A stretch of DNA of 64,000 nucleotides from Cydia pomonella (GCF_033807575.1 NC_084703.1:11098001-11162000), one strand, 5' to 3'. Positions 25,387 through 39,575 are shown, counted from the stretch's first letter. Translations and numbers: made by a program. Notes: generated by a model not told the origin, from the letters alone.

Positions 25387-28353
25387 TCATTATAAATTCC
25401 ATTATTTCATGGAAATTTTACATTAATAAAGACATTGTCACACTTTGTCAGTGCAAATGAAATGCCATGCAGTCAGCTTGGTCCGGCTATACTACTGTAG
25501 TTCTGCCAGGTTTACAATAATTTTAAACATTTAAGTAACACCCGTACTGACGTTATCTAAGAAACCAGTAACTTTCCGTGCGCTTGTTGCCTACCTAATC
25601 GTAAATAGAAGTGGTCATCACATGACAAGAAAGTGACATATCGCGAGCATGTGGAACACTAGGTATAAGTTACATAGAATCTGTTGCTAGGTATATTGAA
25701 AACTATTTGCGCTATGATAACCCTTGGCCGGGGGGCGGTAAGTATGTACTTACTTGGTCTTACGGACCAGTCACAAATAGATATGAATAATATCATAATT
25801 TATGTACTTACAGAAACATGTATAAACAAAGTTTAGAGAGGTGCAAGTATGTACTTATCTGCTAGATGTGCCAAAAATTCTTCTCAATTTATTTTAGGTA
25901 GGTATTTTAAAAATAAATTAGTGGTCGTACGACGAAGGTACTGTCGACAACTGTCAGCAGCCTATATAGTAGCGGAAGAAACAACGCATCAAAAATATCT
26001 GCCATCCTCGAATCCTTTTGAAAATAGGAATATATCTTTCCAAAGTATGTGTCACAGTCTAATTGTCAACATATACATTAAAAGACATATCTTTTTTTGT
26101 TAAGTTATTACTTAGAGAACAGACACTTTCGATGCTGACTGTACCTACTCTTGACTTGACTGTCTCTTTAAATGTGTATCATAAAAAAAAACCTGTTAAA
26201 GATAACCCTTTATGAACAAGTTACTATTAATGAAAATCTTTTACATTTTGGTGGATGCGTTAAGCTGACAAAGGGGGGTGGGGGAGATGAACGAACAAGA
26301 TAGCTTAATGGAACTTTCAGCAGGAGTAGCGATTTCTTTTATTATTCTGATTGAAACTTTCACGATTTTTACACATTATTTACTAATACAAACGGGGCTT
26401 AATCGCGTATTAAGTTTTAAATTTACCTGTGACGTTTCGAGAACGCCGTTGTCAGCGTGGTCTCGGAGAAGAGAAGACGGCTAAATTTGACATCAACATC
26501 TTCTAGCCGCGCGAGTTTTTCGAACTAGCCGCACTTGGTCTTGTTTATTGGTTGTTTGGTGGTTTATTGGTTGGTTTTTCTCTTATTATCGTTTGTTCTT
26601 ATCATATTCTCTCTTTTCATTTCTACCTACTTCTAAAAAGTCTTCTTAGTACCACGTCAAAATGGTAGACGTATATTGTTGTTCCCCACTAAAGCTTGGA
26701 GGGAGTACAACAATGAACCCATAAATTACGTCGAGATATGTTGTTAAGAATGCTCAAAACGTGTTTTTAGTTTTTAAGTTCTGTCCCTCACCGGTAAACG
26801 CATATGGCAACTCTATCTATAGTATACCTATTACTTGCTTTGTGCAGGCTTCCTATTGTGGTATAGCGTTTAGTCGCTGTGTCACCTTTTTGGCATATTG
26901 AGGAAAAAATCCAACTACATAACAAACCGCAAAATCAAATTGATGTCTATACTCTCTAATATAGCGAGGGCAAGTTATTTAGTCGTGTATCATTATTACG
27001 TCTAGTAATCACGCGTTCACGCTTTTAGTTTGCCATATAAATATCTCATTCTATAAATAAATGACCGCAGTTTACAGTGTTTATCAAACAAAAGACAATG
27101 AGGCCGGGCTAAACAACACTGAGCTTTTGTTTCCACTGCATTGCGTAACCGACCACAGACATTATATATAAATAGACGTTGAATATACTTACCGCGATTT
27201 GTAACTAAACTTAAGGTGCCCAAGGGACGTCATCATGACAAACATGTGAGATTTCCTATTCCCATATCATACCATAGCCCATAGCTGTTAAATGTGAAAA
27301 TACAATCAAATTTTTTTATTTAAGATAAGTTTCTTATTAAGGAACTGGCATAAGACATATACAACTGGAGTAAATAATAAAATTGTATTGCGAGTACAGA
27401 CAGCTCTTCTTCGTTCATTACCTACTGGAAAAAACCAATTGACCACATGTCTTCTAAAGTTTCCAAAAAGATTTTCCATATCTGTGGATAATTACGCAAA
27501 TTTGATATTTTTCTTCGGCACCGCAGTATGTAGGTATGGCATGTGTTTGATATACTTGCATGGTCTGCGCAGATGTCTGTGTGTTCGACAAACTACAGAA
27601 CGAGCGCGTATAGGTGTAGGCGATCTGAGAAAGTCGACTCGACCCGTTTCGCGGAGGAACCGCTTCCGCGACAGGCCGCGAGTATTCGTGGTAAGCTTCC
27701 TGCATCGCACTTCCTGACGCGGGGACAACTCGTCACATTAACATTTACGACAAAAAACAATCCGCCATCGATCCTACACTACACGAGCGCTACCAGTGGT
27801 TGTTGTATTGTAATGGAATTAAATTATGTACAATCCTGATACATAAGAATATGTTTAAGTTGTATATCATAATAATAAATTACAGCAGCCTTAATTGCTA
27901 GATTAAGTGTGGTTCTTTGTAATTCAGAATATTGACAGGTGATATTTCGATTTAATTTGGTTTGATTTTGTTTCATATTTTACAGATAGAATTTTCCACG
28001 CTTTGGTGTGGTGAAAATGTTGTGCTTCACTCGGTGGCAACATTTGGTTAAACCTTATGCCTTGAAACCCTTGCAACGCTCAAGAAGAACTTTTCGAATC
28101 ACTCGCTACGCTCGTGGTTCAATTTTGGAATCTTTCGCTTGCTCGGGTATCAATATTGCCACGAGCAGTTAAACAACAACTTTGCCCCATTGTAAAACTA
28201 TTGTATGCCTTTTGCATACCATGCAGGAGAAATAAAATTATTTTAAGTCTGTCTGTTTTCGGTTGCAATCCACTGTCTGGAGAGTTTGTATACTACACTG
28301 AAAAACACCGATGCAGTACAGAACTTGACCACACATTTTGCTGATTTTTGGTA
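25387..28353. other. Intergenic, no supported gene
   Basis: AT-rich. A GC-rich patch at about 27595-27725 includes GTATTCGTGGTAAGC, a possible + strand splice donor, but I see no start or partner exon. At 28005-28160 there is a diverged copy of a dispersed repeat (AATCACTCGCTACGCTCGTG), related to 53915-54010. Confidence 0.4.
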
Positions 28354-28870
28354 CTTAGTTGGGTCATAAGTTCTGGCACAAAGGTTTTGACTGATAAAAT
28401 GTAATATAAAGCTTTTAATAAAAAAAAATGCCATGAATTGAAAGCTTGTTTTATACTGGTCAAAACGTAATATAATTAGTTTAAAATTTAGATCGCGTCT
28501 TAATTTACTACTTGTTTACTTTGGGATTGACGTTAGACGCAAATATGCGGCCGGATTGTGAAAAATTATACTTTTCCAAAGGGGGTAAAAATCATTGTCT
28601 CATTAATAAAATAGTTGTATGAACCTACTTTATTAGAACGTATTGTATCACCTGCAATTAGTTTTCTGATAAGTCTGTACTTCAGGTAATATACCCATCA
28701 AACTTAGGGTATTATTCAGTTTCGATAAAAGATCCAGCTTTAATTTTATGTAAGATGTGACCATGTAAACAAGAAAAATGAATAAGGGATCAGAATCACT
28801 CACAGGGATCTTAACCTATAGCTTTTTTATCAGTTAAAACCTTTTTGACTGAATTTATGACCCAACTAAA
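28354..28870. mobile_element. Mariner/Tc1-like non-autonomous element
   Basis: The inverted ends CTTAGTTGGGTCATAA and TTATGACCCAACTAAA extend imperfectly for about 45 bp (AAAGGTTTTGACTGATAAAA). TA dinucleotides flank both sides (28352-28353 and 28871-28872). No transposase frame remains. Confidence 0.6.
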
Positions 28871-29574
28871 TAGGAAGTACCGCCTGGAATACTTTGATAT
28901 TTAGGCAAGTAGTAGGCCAATGTATGGTCTGTAACTAGAAAAAAAAGAGGCGTCACTACTTTACAGCCACATAAAAAAAAATGCCTTATTTTTTATTTGC
29001 CAACTGCTATTCGTTTTTTGAGTATCGATGCATATTTAGCTAAAACACATCATTTTAAAATTTTAAGCAAATCACTTGAATTCATCCCGAAATACAATAC
29101 ATTAAAGAAAAAACTTCAAAAAATAATAAGTCAAAAACTGTCACTAGTAGGATGTTGATACTTAGCATAAATATCTTTCACCATAAGATGTACTCACAAA
29201 AATCCCTGAGTCAAATCGATTTAAGGGCTGACTTACTATGGGAACCCCCTCTATGGCCTTTATTTATTTTATCTACACAAACATCATAAATGCTTTATGA
29301 TGCGTTCAAGATCAGCAAATTACGTCCAGCATAAAGATAAATTGTTTTGTCAGAACCAATTTGTTATCTATGAAAATGTTATTATTGCATAATTATAATA
29401 TCGAATTGGATTTTATATCAACATTAAAATTTCAAACAAATTTGAAACATAAAGAAATTTATATTTACTTCTTTTTCTTATCAGCCGATATGGGCATTTT
29501 ATTGGAAATGAAAGAAAAGAGTTTTGACAAATCTCGCATGGTTAATCAAACAATATTGCAGTTGGGGCCGACTG
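28871..29574. other. Intergenic, no gene seen
   Basis: AT-rich sequence without recognisable coding or structural signal. Confidence 0.4.
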
Positions 29575-29702
29575 TATAATGTTTTTCACATAGCTTGGGT
29601 TCTGTGATAGCTGTCATCTCAATACAATTTCTAACCTTAAAATGCCAAATTGTATTGAGATGACAGCTGTCACAAAACCCAAGCTATGTGAAAAACATTA
29701 TA
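29575..29702. repeat. 128-bp hairpin MITE with long near-perfect arms
   Basis: The arms TATAATGTTTTTCACATAGC... and ...GCTATGTGAAAAACATTATA pair over about 54 bp with very few mismatches, around a loop of about 20 bp. It probably used a TA target site. Confidence 0.88.
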
Positions 29703-32533
29703 GTTTGTCTCTGAAGTAAAAAAAATACGGTTGCGAGATATGCGTGAAAAAGTTATCATTTTCCAGTGTCATTTACTGCCATTTGACATTAAGTTTATTT
29801 TTAACTTAGTTTGTCTGTCAGTCAATAAATAATATAACTAAAATAAAGTAAATCAAATGAAATATATTTAATTTGTGTTTCATAGTATAGTATTTGAAAA
29901 TTAGGCACGTCGTCGGTGGGAATCGAGTTCTATAGCGTAGCCACAGACGTGCAAGTTGTGAAGTTTACAAGAAGTTGTAGAGTAACGGAAACTAGAAATA
30001 CACTAGAAATAAAGTTTACGGTTTAGAAAGAGGAACATTTGTATCCCATAGAAATTTGTGAAGGTTTCCAAGATCTTTTCATGTAAAACATAGTGGTATT
30101 TTTCCGTCTTCACACCGGTTCAAAGTGTTCAAACCTTCAAACATATATTATATCGTATGTTTATAATTTAAAGTAATTAAATTAATGAATATGACTAGCT
30201 CAACGCTTTCTTCGGGTTGTTATGATAAAAGATACACGCGAGTCAGTACAGTCCGACCCGTGACCTACTTGCTTACCACACTCATTGCGTTGCGATGCTT
30301 TAGGTATGTACTTTTTTAATTACCTACGCTGTATTAAGGGTCGGTTGCACCGAACCTTCGCTAAATTTCATTGTATAGGAATTTTCATAAATCTCTGCTG
30401 CGTGACGTTGATCAGTCTATTCACTGTGGTTGGTGTAACTGTTAAGACAAACATAATCTGATTAAAGTGTCAGTATGGTTATCGTCCTTGTGTTCAACAT
30501 GCTAATGCCTAATAAACGAAGCCCTTCTTGCACCTCTATTGCTAATGACGTAAATTAAACGATGCCAAATACTGGGACAGTGACGAGCATTCGGATGTCT
30601 ACCCTAGTAGCCACATATTTCGCAGGTTTAGTTTTGACAATGTTTACTAAGCTACTATTTTGATATTTCCGCTTAAAACAGTTAAAGCTCCAAAGCTACC
30701 TGCAAAACGCCAGGTGTGATTCCGAACTCCGAAGCGTGCCTACGGGCAAATAAATTAAGGATTAGGTAGTCGTGTGGGGCACAGAGAGGTGGAGCACGCG
30801 TAACCATCCCGCCACATATTTGTTGGGCTGTCCCGACTTTACTCCCTCATTTTACTAGCCTGTGTATCATACCCGAATTTATTCATTTCCGGCTTGTTTT
30901 AATACATTTGCTGAAATCATCCTGACATGAACTATCGCCACCGTACACAAATATACGAGTAAGCCTACCCCGTCGTGCTCTCTTTATGGTTTGTAAACAA
31001 GCAAAATAACATTTTAATTTTAGATAGGTACAAAAAGCTTTGAAACCTAACGTCATTTGAACATAATCGCATGTTTCTTTTTTCAATTCGCATTGATTAG
31101 GAATATAGATCGTGTCATTCACGACGACATGTGCCTTGACTCATCATGTCATGTCAGTCATGAAATTAAAGGTTAGATTTGACAAGTTTGCTCGCTATAG
31201 TTGATGACATGAACTAGTATATCCAGATAATAATTTCAGTGTACAAACAAAGAGCAGAAGTAGCCATTTATAACTTTATCATATTGGGTTAAGGTTGCTT
31301 GTCAACCGTGTCGTTGATGGTGTATAACCTGTTGCTGTTGCTACTTAGCTTCTGCGTCCGGGGAGCCAGTGCACTGCTCATCCGCTACGTAGGTAACGTA
31401 CGAGTATCAGTGTGTCGTGGCACTCTAAGATGCGTTACTGTGGCATAGTACATCGACTTCCTAGGCCGCTTGTATGTTACATACTCCGAGTACACGTATT
31501 ATATACTTAGAGTGCCACGACACACTGAGATGACAAATCTTAAAAATATAAGGTGCTAAAATGCAGACGTGATTCCTGCGGCCGATCGTACACACAACTG
31601 TTAGCGAAGCTCGGAGGAGAAACCTCCTCCGGTGATTATTTGCATAATCTTACAATTAGGTGGTCACACCGTATGGGTATATGCAAAAATATAAAATAAT
31701 TACACAACATGGGGCCATCCGGCCGGCTAGCCTATTCGTATACATATATGTATGTATGTTTAAATAATTGAATTAATTATTTAACCCGCCTGTTATGTTA
31801 CGTGTAGATAATTAAAAATTTTGTTAGGTCGCTGACTATTATTATATGTATTCTATGCGATCATTGTGTCAGTGTCGATAACTAACTTCTATGTTAACGG
31901 CACCAATCATGGAACATTTAAAAGAAAATTTGGAGTATTTTTGACATTTCACCGACACCTGTAAAATTTCTACCGCTTTACACTTTAAAAGTTGAATGTC
32001 TAATTCGTCCTTTATGTTTTCTATGTATTTAATGAAAGCTACTGCAATTGGTTTCGATATTATTAACCAATTAAAACTATGGTTTTTTGCTCCAGTCATG
32101 GAATGTATGGCGCCATTCATTTTCAAAATAACAAATATCAATGAAAAATTAAATTTAAGCAGCTCTTTGGCTCTTGTTTATAGTAAAATATTGCCAGCGA
32201 TTAAAAACTGATGGTAAATACTTGTTTTACAGGATTTGTCTATACCATTCCATTACTGGTGCCTGTTCCATTATAGGGGTGTTTACTATAGGTACATTAT
32301 CTAACGAATATTTGTTACGCCTATTTTGTTACAGGGGGTCAAAAACACGCTCCTCGCACAAGATGATTTTGATCTTGCATAACGCAAAAGCATGGTCTTT
32401 TATCTATATTTTGATAGGTATATAAATCATGTGATTTATACATTGGCCTTCTTTTATGTAAGCATTTATATGTTTAGTTATATTTACGGCTGTTGTTATC
32501 CTGAATACCAATAAAATACTGACAAGATTGCTA
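29703..32533. other. Intergenic, one hairpin repeat
   Basis: A 22-bp inverted repeat (CAGTGTGTCGTGGCACTCTA at 31408 and its complement ending at 31527) bounds about 120 bp. No gene is seen elsewhere in the stretch. Confidence 0.5.
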
Positions 32534-32682
32534 GAGTCAAATCAGACGAAGTTAACTCTGCAGCGATTTTGATAGCAGAGACTGCAAGTGTTATTTTGAA
32601 CGTTATAAATTTATAGCAGTTTGATATTTAAAATAACACTGTCTATCAAAATTGCTTCAGATTTAGCTTGGCCTGACTGTAC
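32534..32682. repeat. MITE family D, copy 1
   Basis: It shares GCAGCGATTTTGATAGC, CAAGTGTTAT and CTATCAAAATTGCT with 62431-62582 and with the interrupted copy at 63057-63330. The ends are inverted. Confidence 0.7.
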
Positions 32683-33225
32683 TTCACATGTTTTAACAAT
32701 CCTACTTGTTGTATACTCGTAGCAGTCAAATCTAAGCGTGTTACTGAAAAGTACCCTAAGTTTGAAGGGTATTTAGCTGAAGTACAGACTTGTTAGAGGA
32801 CTATACGCTAGTGACGAAATAATATGTTCTAATAAATTAAATATATTCAGATAAACAATTGTAAATATTTATTAATGTGACACTGATACTTGCTTCAAAA
32901 TTCAGCCGCATATTCGTGTCTAACGATAATCACAAAGTAAACAAGAATTAAACAAAGTCACGATATAAACATTAAATTAATTATATTAATTTAGCTTTTG
33001 ATCACTGTTAAACAAGCTTTCCAATCATGGCTACAATTTTTTTTTTAACTTTGTATTACATTGTACGTTCATTTAAAACCCAACTCAAAACATATTTATT
33101 TCAAAAAGCTTTTTACTCTGTACTAGGATCGAATAGAATAGTGATGTAAAATTTAATAATAAAGTATGTAATCTTTAATCGTAATATACCTATAAAATTT
33201 AATAACATGTAATGTAACCTTTAAT
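32683..33225. other. Intergenic, no gene seen
   Basis: AT-rich. Near 33160-33225 two short copies of ATGTAA-CTTTAATCG precede the next repeat. Confidence 0.4.
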
Positions 33226-34144
33226 CGTCGCAAGTATGTCAACCTCGGCAGTAGTTACATATTTGCGGCGTTTGGGGTTGAAACCCTAGGGCCGTGGGGG
33301 CCTAGCGCGCGCCGCCTCTATAAGGAGTTAGCAAAACGCCTTATAGAGGCTTCGGGTGATCAGAGGGCTGGCCTGTACTTCGCCCAGCGGATAAGCATCG
33401 CTATCCAGAGGGGCAATGCAGCCAGCCTTCTGGGCACCCTGCCAAGCGGTCTCGATCTGGGACAATTTTTTTATTAATTTAAGTTATTAATTGTTTTTCC
33501 ACCTATTTGTGTTTACTTGAAAACAAATACATTTTTAATAAAAAAAAAACACATGTACTAACATCAGAATATTAAATACTCATTAATACCTTTAATCGTG
33601 ATTCATAGCTACTTAAATATTACTAGTTAGTAAGCTATATAATTTGTTGTAGGATGAAGTGCCCTTACAGTTACAGGGTTCATAACTTCATGGCTGATCA
33701 GAATTCTTATATATCACCTTATTATATAAAACCGGCAAAGAAAAAATGACATGGAAATGAAGCTTTTTTAGAGTTCTCGATTAATTAGGCCTGTCCTGTA
33801 TAATTATACTTGGTTGTATTATTAAATATTTTTTATTGTAAAGACAACACAAATAGGTGGAATGACAATTAAAAACTTAAATTAAAAACTTATAAATAAA
33901 AAAATTGTCCCAGATCGAGACCGCTTGGCAGGGTGCCCAGAAGGCTGGCTGCATTGCCCCTCTGGATAGCGATGCTTATCCGCTGGGCGAAGTACAGGCC
34001 AGCCCTCTGATCACCCGAAGCCTCTATAAGGCGTTTTGCTAACTCCTTATAGAGGCGGCGCGCGCTAGGCCCCCACGGCCCTAGGGTTTCAACCCCAAAC
34101 GCCGCAAATATGTAACTACTGCCGAGGTTGACATACTTGCGACG
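33226..34144. repeat. Large inverted repeat (about 290-bp arms), probably LINE-derived
   Basis: The left arm 33226-33514 and right arm 33845-34144 are inverted copies with few differences (end CGTCGCAAGTATGTCAACCT). The GC-rich arm body contains CCTAGGGCCGTGGGGGCCTA, related to TCTAGGTCCGTGGGGTCCCA at about 42500-42520. The spacer 33515-33844 is AT-rich. Confidence 0.75.
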
Positions 34145-35399
34145 CTTGAGGCTTTCGGCTGAGGATGCGGCCGCACCAGCGTCAACTTTGGTGCCTGGAA
34201 TATGGGACGGTGCCAGGGTATCTACTATTAAATATTATTAAATAAACACTTAGGCTTAAGAAAAACATAAGGTTGCTAATAGAAAGTCTATAAATGCCAA
34301 CGGAATTCGATCATGTAATTTTTAAATAAGTGAAGCCTAAGATTGGACAACAGCTAAGGGTATGTTGGCGCAACTTCCCATAGAATAAGCCATCCGGGGT
34401 TAGAGGGCAGGCTTTCGCGGCTGCGCACCAAGGCGGAAGGCATTAGACACGATGATCATCTTAGACACTGCAATCACATCGATTTGCACCGTTGCACTTT
34501 TTGAGTTTGGAATCAGTTTGTCGATGTTCTCAGTTTGCTCATAGATACATACAATGAGTCTACCAAAGAGTAAAGTGAAGTTAGTATATATAGGTATAGG
34601 TAGTCTGTACTATATCTACGATTGGCCAGCGCGGAGTCTATACGGTTTTGTGAATAATACTGACTTCCGCTGTCAATACAAAACTTACGAGACGCAGATG
34701 GGTGAATCAAGTATTTGGGTCATTTTATGAACGGCTTTTTTTATGTCCGAGATGAAAATGGGAAGGTAGCATCAGATATAATACGTACCAATTTTTTTTT
34801 ATAAAGAAATCACATTTCCACACCGAGGAAAATATGAATTTACCGATTAATTTGTTTTTAGGCTACCCTTAAAAAATACTTAAAGGCTCTAATTACTACT
34901 GTGCCCTGTCCGGGATCTGTTTTTGACAACATTGAAAATTCTTGCTAAAAACTGTACATTAGTATCACTTATTGAATGTTAAATTTACATTTACTTGTTT
35001 GGGATAAATACCTAGCTCGTGATGGATGTTTAAATTTTGTCCGAGTTCGTGAGTAATTTTTTGTCGAAATACTTCAAAACCAATCACTTCAATGAGGTGC
35101 GGAATCATTTTGTTGGAGATGCCGACTCTAGTACTATACCTCAATGCCAAATGTTCATACGATATTCCATTATACATATAAAATTAAAATCAACTGCGAC
35201 GAAAAAAATAACATTTATTCTTATTTAGAAAGATACTTCTGAACCCTACACGGAGCATGTGAGCATGATTCGACAAGCTCTTGACACATTTTTATTTTAT
35301 TTACCATTGAGAAGGGAAGAATAGCGATCCTAATAAAATAACGGTACTTTTTCTAAGAAATTTCCATTTCGGGAGAAATCGGTTTTCAGTAACTAAATC
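34145..35399. other. Intergenic, no gene seen
   Basis: 34145-34215 (CGGCCGCACCAGCGTCAACT, TGGGACGGTGCCAGG) appears to continue the right-hand repeat arm outward. The rest is AT-rich with no recognisable gene. Confidence 0.4.
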
Positions 35400-36222
35400 T
35401 TAAGGGGGGATCATGTTGCTATAGTTTTCATTGAAAGTACTTGTTGCTTTTATTTTTAAGATTTTTTTTGTATTTTTACACATACACTTGGATAATATTC
35501 ACTTTATCAAAGAATAGTTGTCTAATTTGTTTTAAATTACCTATCCAATGATACCCCACATCATGCGTTAAAGCGAAAAAATAACAACGGGTTGCACTCC
35601 GGGACTGCCGGCAGAAGTGAAAACTTGAATATTAACGTTGTGCATTTTTGATATTTTGGAATGGTTAGGGAATAATTTTGCACGAATTGCTTTAATTATC
35701 AGTATAAAAGTACTATCTTTTTTATGGTAAAATACAATATTCATTTATTGCGCTATCGTACACAAACATGACAATTTATATTATATTAAAAATGTAACAC
35801 TTCAGAACTATTACAATTATATAACATTAAAAAGTTTATCTCTCAGAAAAATCAACTTCCATCCATAATTTCTCTAACACCATCGTCATTACTAGAACCA
35901 TCATGGAGTTTTTCGATCAGGTCACGTGTTCGTCTTACGAATTTTCAATCTGACGAATCTGTCGCTCACGTGACCTGTCGCGAGTTTAATTTTTTTTTCC
36001 CCATCACAAAAAGTACACAGCGCTGCTAAAGTTTTCACTTCAATAATTACCCTAAACCATCTTTTATTATAGTTTTAATTTTACCGTTCTGTCGCCATGC
36101 ATGATTTATGTATCCAAGCCAAATTGCAACTTTCTAGCACTAATACAATGACGGACCGAAGCCGCGGACAGATGCACAGATGGACCGACGGATATGGGTT
36201 CCTAGTACGGAACCCTAAAAAG
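35400..36222 (-). repeat. Diverged AGGGTTCCG dispersed repeat
   Basis: It shares CTATAGTTTTCATT, ATATTCACTTTATCAAA, GATACCCCACA and CCAAATTGCAACTTTCTAGC with the copy at 52030-52764, and ends TACGGAACCCTAAAAA at about 36206-36221. Confidence 0.65.
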
Positions 36223-37711
36223 CAATAAATAAAATACATGTAGGCATGTTTTCGAATTTCCAGGTATCTGCGAAATAGCCATCGAGCATCAGTACGTAGG
36301 TATTTATTTTTTACTAAACAAAAAACGGTTTTCAGATTAACTAAATGGATTCTACAAACATTTTTATTTGAACACTCAGGTTTTTTGAAGGGAATTTGCT
36401 TAAAAAAACTTTTTACAATTTATCTTCAACAAAATATGTACGAAGTGAGTAACGAGTATATTCACAAATGTATTGCCGCTGGGCATATCCCAGTCAACTC
36501 ACGTATCATTTGCAGGCAGTAAACGTGATGAATTTATTTAACAAACATGATTTTTAGAGCGAAATATTCCGTTGCAAAATGGTTATCGGTGGTTTTCTGT
36601 TTTTATTTTGAAAAGTACCTATTCAGCCTCAATATTTTTTCAAAGAAATGATGGCTTTTCTTGGTCATCTGAAGATGAACAGATATATAGTTTTTATGGC
36701 GCATATTTATGAGTGGTCCAACTCCCCCTAAACTACATTCATTTATGAATCATATGCCCAGAACTTTGATACGATACGGGTCAAAACTACGCCAGTGGCG
36801 GCTTTGGCCCCTAATTAAGCCTTTAGTATCCATAACTTTGGTATCTACTAAGTATTTACTGCAGAAGTTTTATGATACTAAGTGTTAACAAAGTTTTGTA
36901 CGGAACACTAAAAGTAAGATTTCAGTAGATTTATCAACCTTGTTCTATTGCTATAAAACATACCTATATTTATTTATTCAGATTTATTAAAATACGATTC
37001 TTCGAAATCAATTCATAAAGATCCTGTGACAGATAGTCCTCAATACGATCAAATTCTGGAATCCTAGCTTACTCGTAGGTGACAATCGCTATCGCTACGA
37101 CAATCAAAAATACGCTATGTGTCTCTATCACTCTTCCATATTAGTGCGACAGTGACTGTTGCTTTTCGATCGCTACGGATCGTAAGCGATTTGCATGTTG
37201 GCTACTCGGCCAGGTCTTTTGGCTTTTGCCCCGCTTTGGATTCACTCACCCTCGCTACCTTACAATATAGCATTTTGCTCTATAGTGATATAATCTATTA
37301 TTATACAACAACGTGCCATGTCACAAAATCTAATATAAGCGAAATCCGGTCTCCCACGCTCTTGTATACTTAGTATAGCATCACCAGTTCCACTTTTGTG
37401 GTAATGATAAAATGATGCTTCTAAGATCAAACGTTTCCATTGATTGGTGTTTGGAATTTAAAAACAAGTTGCCTTTGAAATATATACAATAAAGTTTAAA
37501 TAAAATATATAATGTAAACTATATACTTATAAATAAAAATCATTAAATACAAGAAATGTAAGACTCAATTAGTAGTTTCTGTGTAGTAGTTATTTTGTGA
37601 AGTGGCCCGTAAAAGGGTATGGGTTGTGGCCTTCTGGCCTAATATCATTACTAAGATTATGGTTTATAGCTTCGGATAGCACGCCTTTCAAGCATCTCAT
37701 ACATCATCCTA
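36223..37711. other. Intergenic with a hairpin repeat
   Basis: At about 37080-37200 an imperfect hairpin (CGCTATCGCTACGAC ... GATCGCTACGGATCG, with CTATCACTCTTCC) resembles the hairpin at 41160-41265. No gene is seen. Confidence 0.45.
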
Positions 37712-38416
37712 TTTTTAGGGTTCCGTGGGCCAAAATGGCAAAAACAGAACCCTTATGGTTTCGTCAGGTCCGTCCGTGTTCAGCTATTTAACTCGGAAAC
37801 TATAAGATATATCTTAGCGAAATGTGGAACGTAGATGTATTTTGTGAACCGCTGCTTACTCGTAGTTAAAAAGTATAATTTTAAATATTTTTTTAAGAGC
37901 TGCTCTTCAGGCATATATGTAACTAAAGTAAAAAAAAAATAAGAATAATAAACTTGTGGCATATCATTCGATACGTCTAATCGCTCGCAGCACTAATCAC
38001 GACACGTTGTCGTTTTGCCTCTACGAAGCATTTCCGCTACATACCGTGAAATCCATGTTATCAGCTACGACGAAGCGCTACGACCGTAGCTCAACGCTGA
38101 ATGTTAAAAATAGCATTGAGGTTGTGAAGAATGTTTTTTGATTCAGTGAATATTTTAAAGAATAATCGGTTAGAAATTCAAACCTTCTAACTGTTGAACC
38201 GGGCGTGCAAAACAAAAAGAATAAAAAAATTAGGAATATAGAGCTTAATAAAAACTTTACGAAAATTAGTTTAAATTTGATCGGTTGAGGCATTAATGAC
38301 TTTTTTTTAAACTTGTTATCTTATTAACACAACGTAAGTATAATTTGCTTGAATGGCTTTTTTTGTTGTAGAACGGTACGGATGCGCGGCCCGACACGCA
38401 CTTGGCCGGTTTTTTG
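37712..38416 (+). repeat. AGGGTTCCG dispersed repeat, near full length
   Basis: It starts TTTTTAGGGTTCCGTGGGCC and ends GCACTTGGCCGGTTTTTTG, the two characteristic ends of the family. Confidence 0.7.
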
Positions 38417-39575
38417 TTTCATTTTTATTTTGCCAATTTGAATGACCCACTGATGGGCAAACGCCTCTCCTCTACTTCTCCATAACTCCCGATGTTGTGC
38501 TTCTTCCGGCTAGTTTTAGAGGAAGGCGTCTCGTCATCTCCACCGGGCCTACCCCGCCCACGACATACATTAACTTGGTGGCTATGTTAGCCCATCTATT
38601 CTCATGCATGCGATAGACGTAGTCGATTCAGTCCTATCTGACCTGGAAACCTATGGGAACCTCGCCCGCCAATTAACCCCACTCTAAAAACTATCCAATT
38701 GAATTTTCGAGAGAGAAGAGAACCGCATACATTGCGTGAAAATGAACTGTGTTCTAAAATAAATAAAAAATTTATTGAACTGATACTAAAATCGCATGAA
38801 AATACTCGATTTTTTTGTCTAAAATACGAATACACTTTTTCTTTGGAAACAGGTGGAAAAAAATACTTTGTTTTTTGTTTTGCAAATTTAGAAAAAAAAA
38901 GGAAACCTATAAACCTAGTTTTTATTGTGTCAATAATATACTAAGAAATCATGGAGAATGGAAAATATTTAGAAGTGGAAAAACGTTTTCCTTTTTTATA
39001 TGGACGATCTCGTGGAATACTTCCCTCTTAATTAGAATATTTATCGAGTACCCAAAATCCAAGCTTACTACTAATTTTAAAATTTCAGGTAAAGGTATCA
39101 CTACTACTCTTCTCTTCGATGGTAGCAGTATAAACCATCTACTCTCCGATGTAGAGTCGTTGGTTATCTGAGAAAATCTTTGTTGATGTTGTGCAACCTC
39201 TAAAAATTTACAGATTTTTTTGGCATATAATATTTTTTTATCAGTGAGAACAAGAATTCGAGCGAAGTCAGATGTCAAATTCTGAAAAATGAAACGTCCT
39301 AGTAGGTATAGTAACTACGAGTAGTTTGTGTGCGTAACGAGTCGACTATTAGTAGCCTAAATTCTATGGTAAACCTTATTGTATGTTATGTATTATGTAT
39401 AACACTGGTTGTTGTTCTTGCACTTGCTATTGCCGATAAACCGATGTTATGTAAACAGCCTATCGGTCTAACTATGTTATGTATGAATTGCCTAATATGT
39501 ACCAAAATTTACAAGAACTGAATTTTTGATTATCGTTTACTGTTTTTTCGCGATTCAATTTATATTATTTATTCC
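38417..39575. other. Intergenic with a short LINE-tail fragment
   Basis: CCCACTGATGGGCAAACGCC at about 38446-38465 is a fragment of the same tail seen near 10180. AT-rich open frames over 38600-39280 are open on both strands and show no protein character. Confidence 0.4.
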
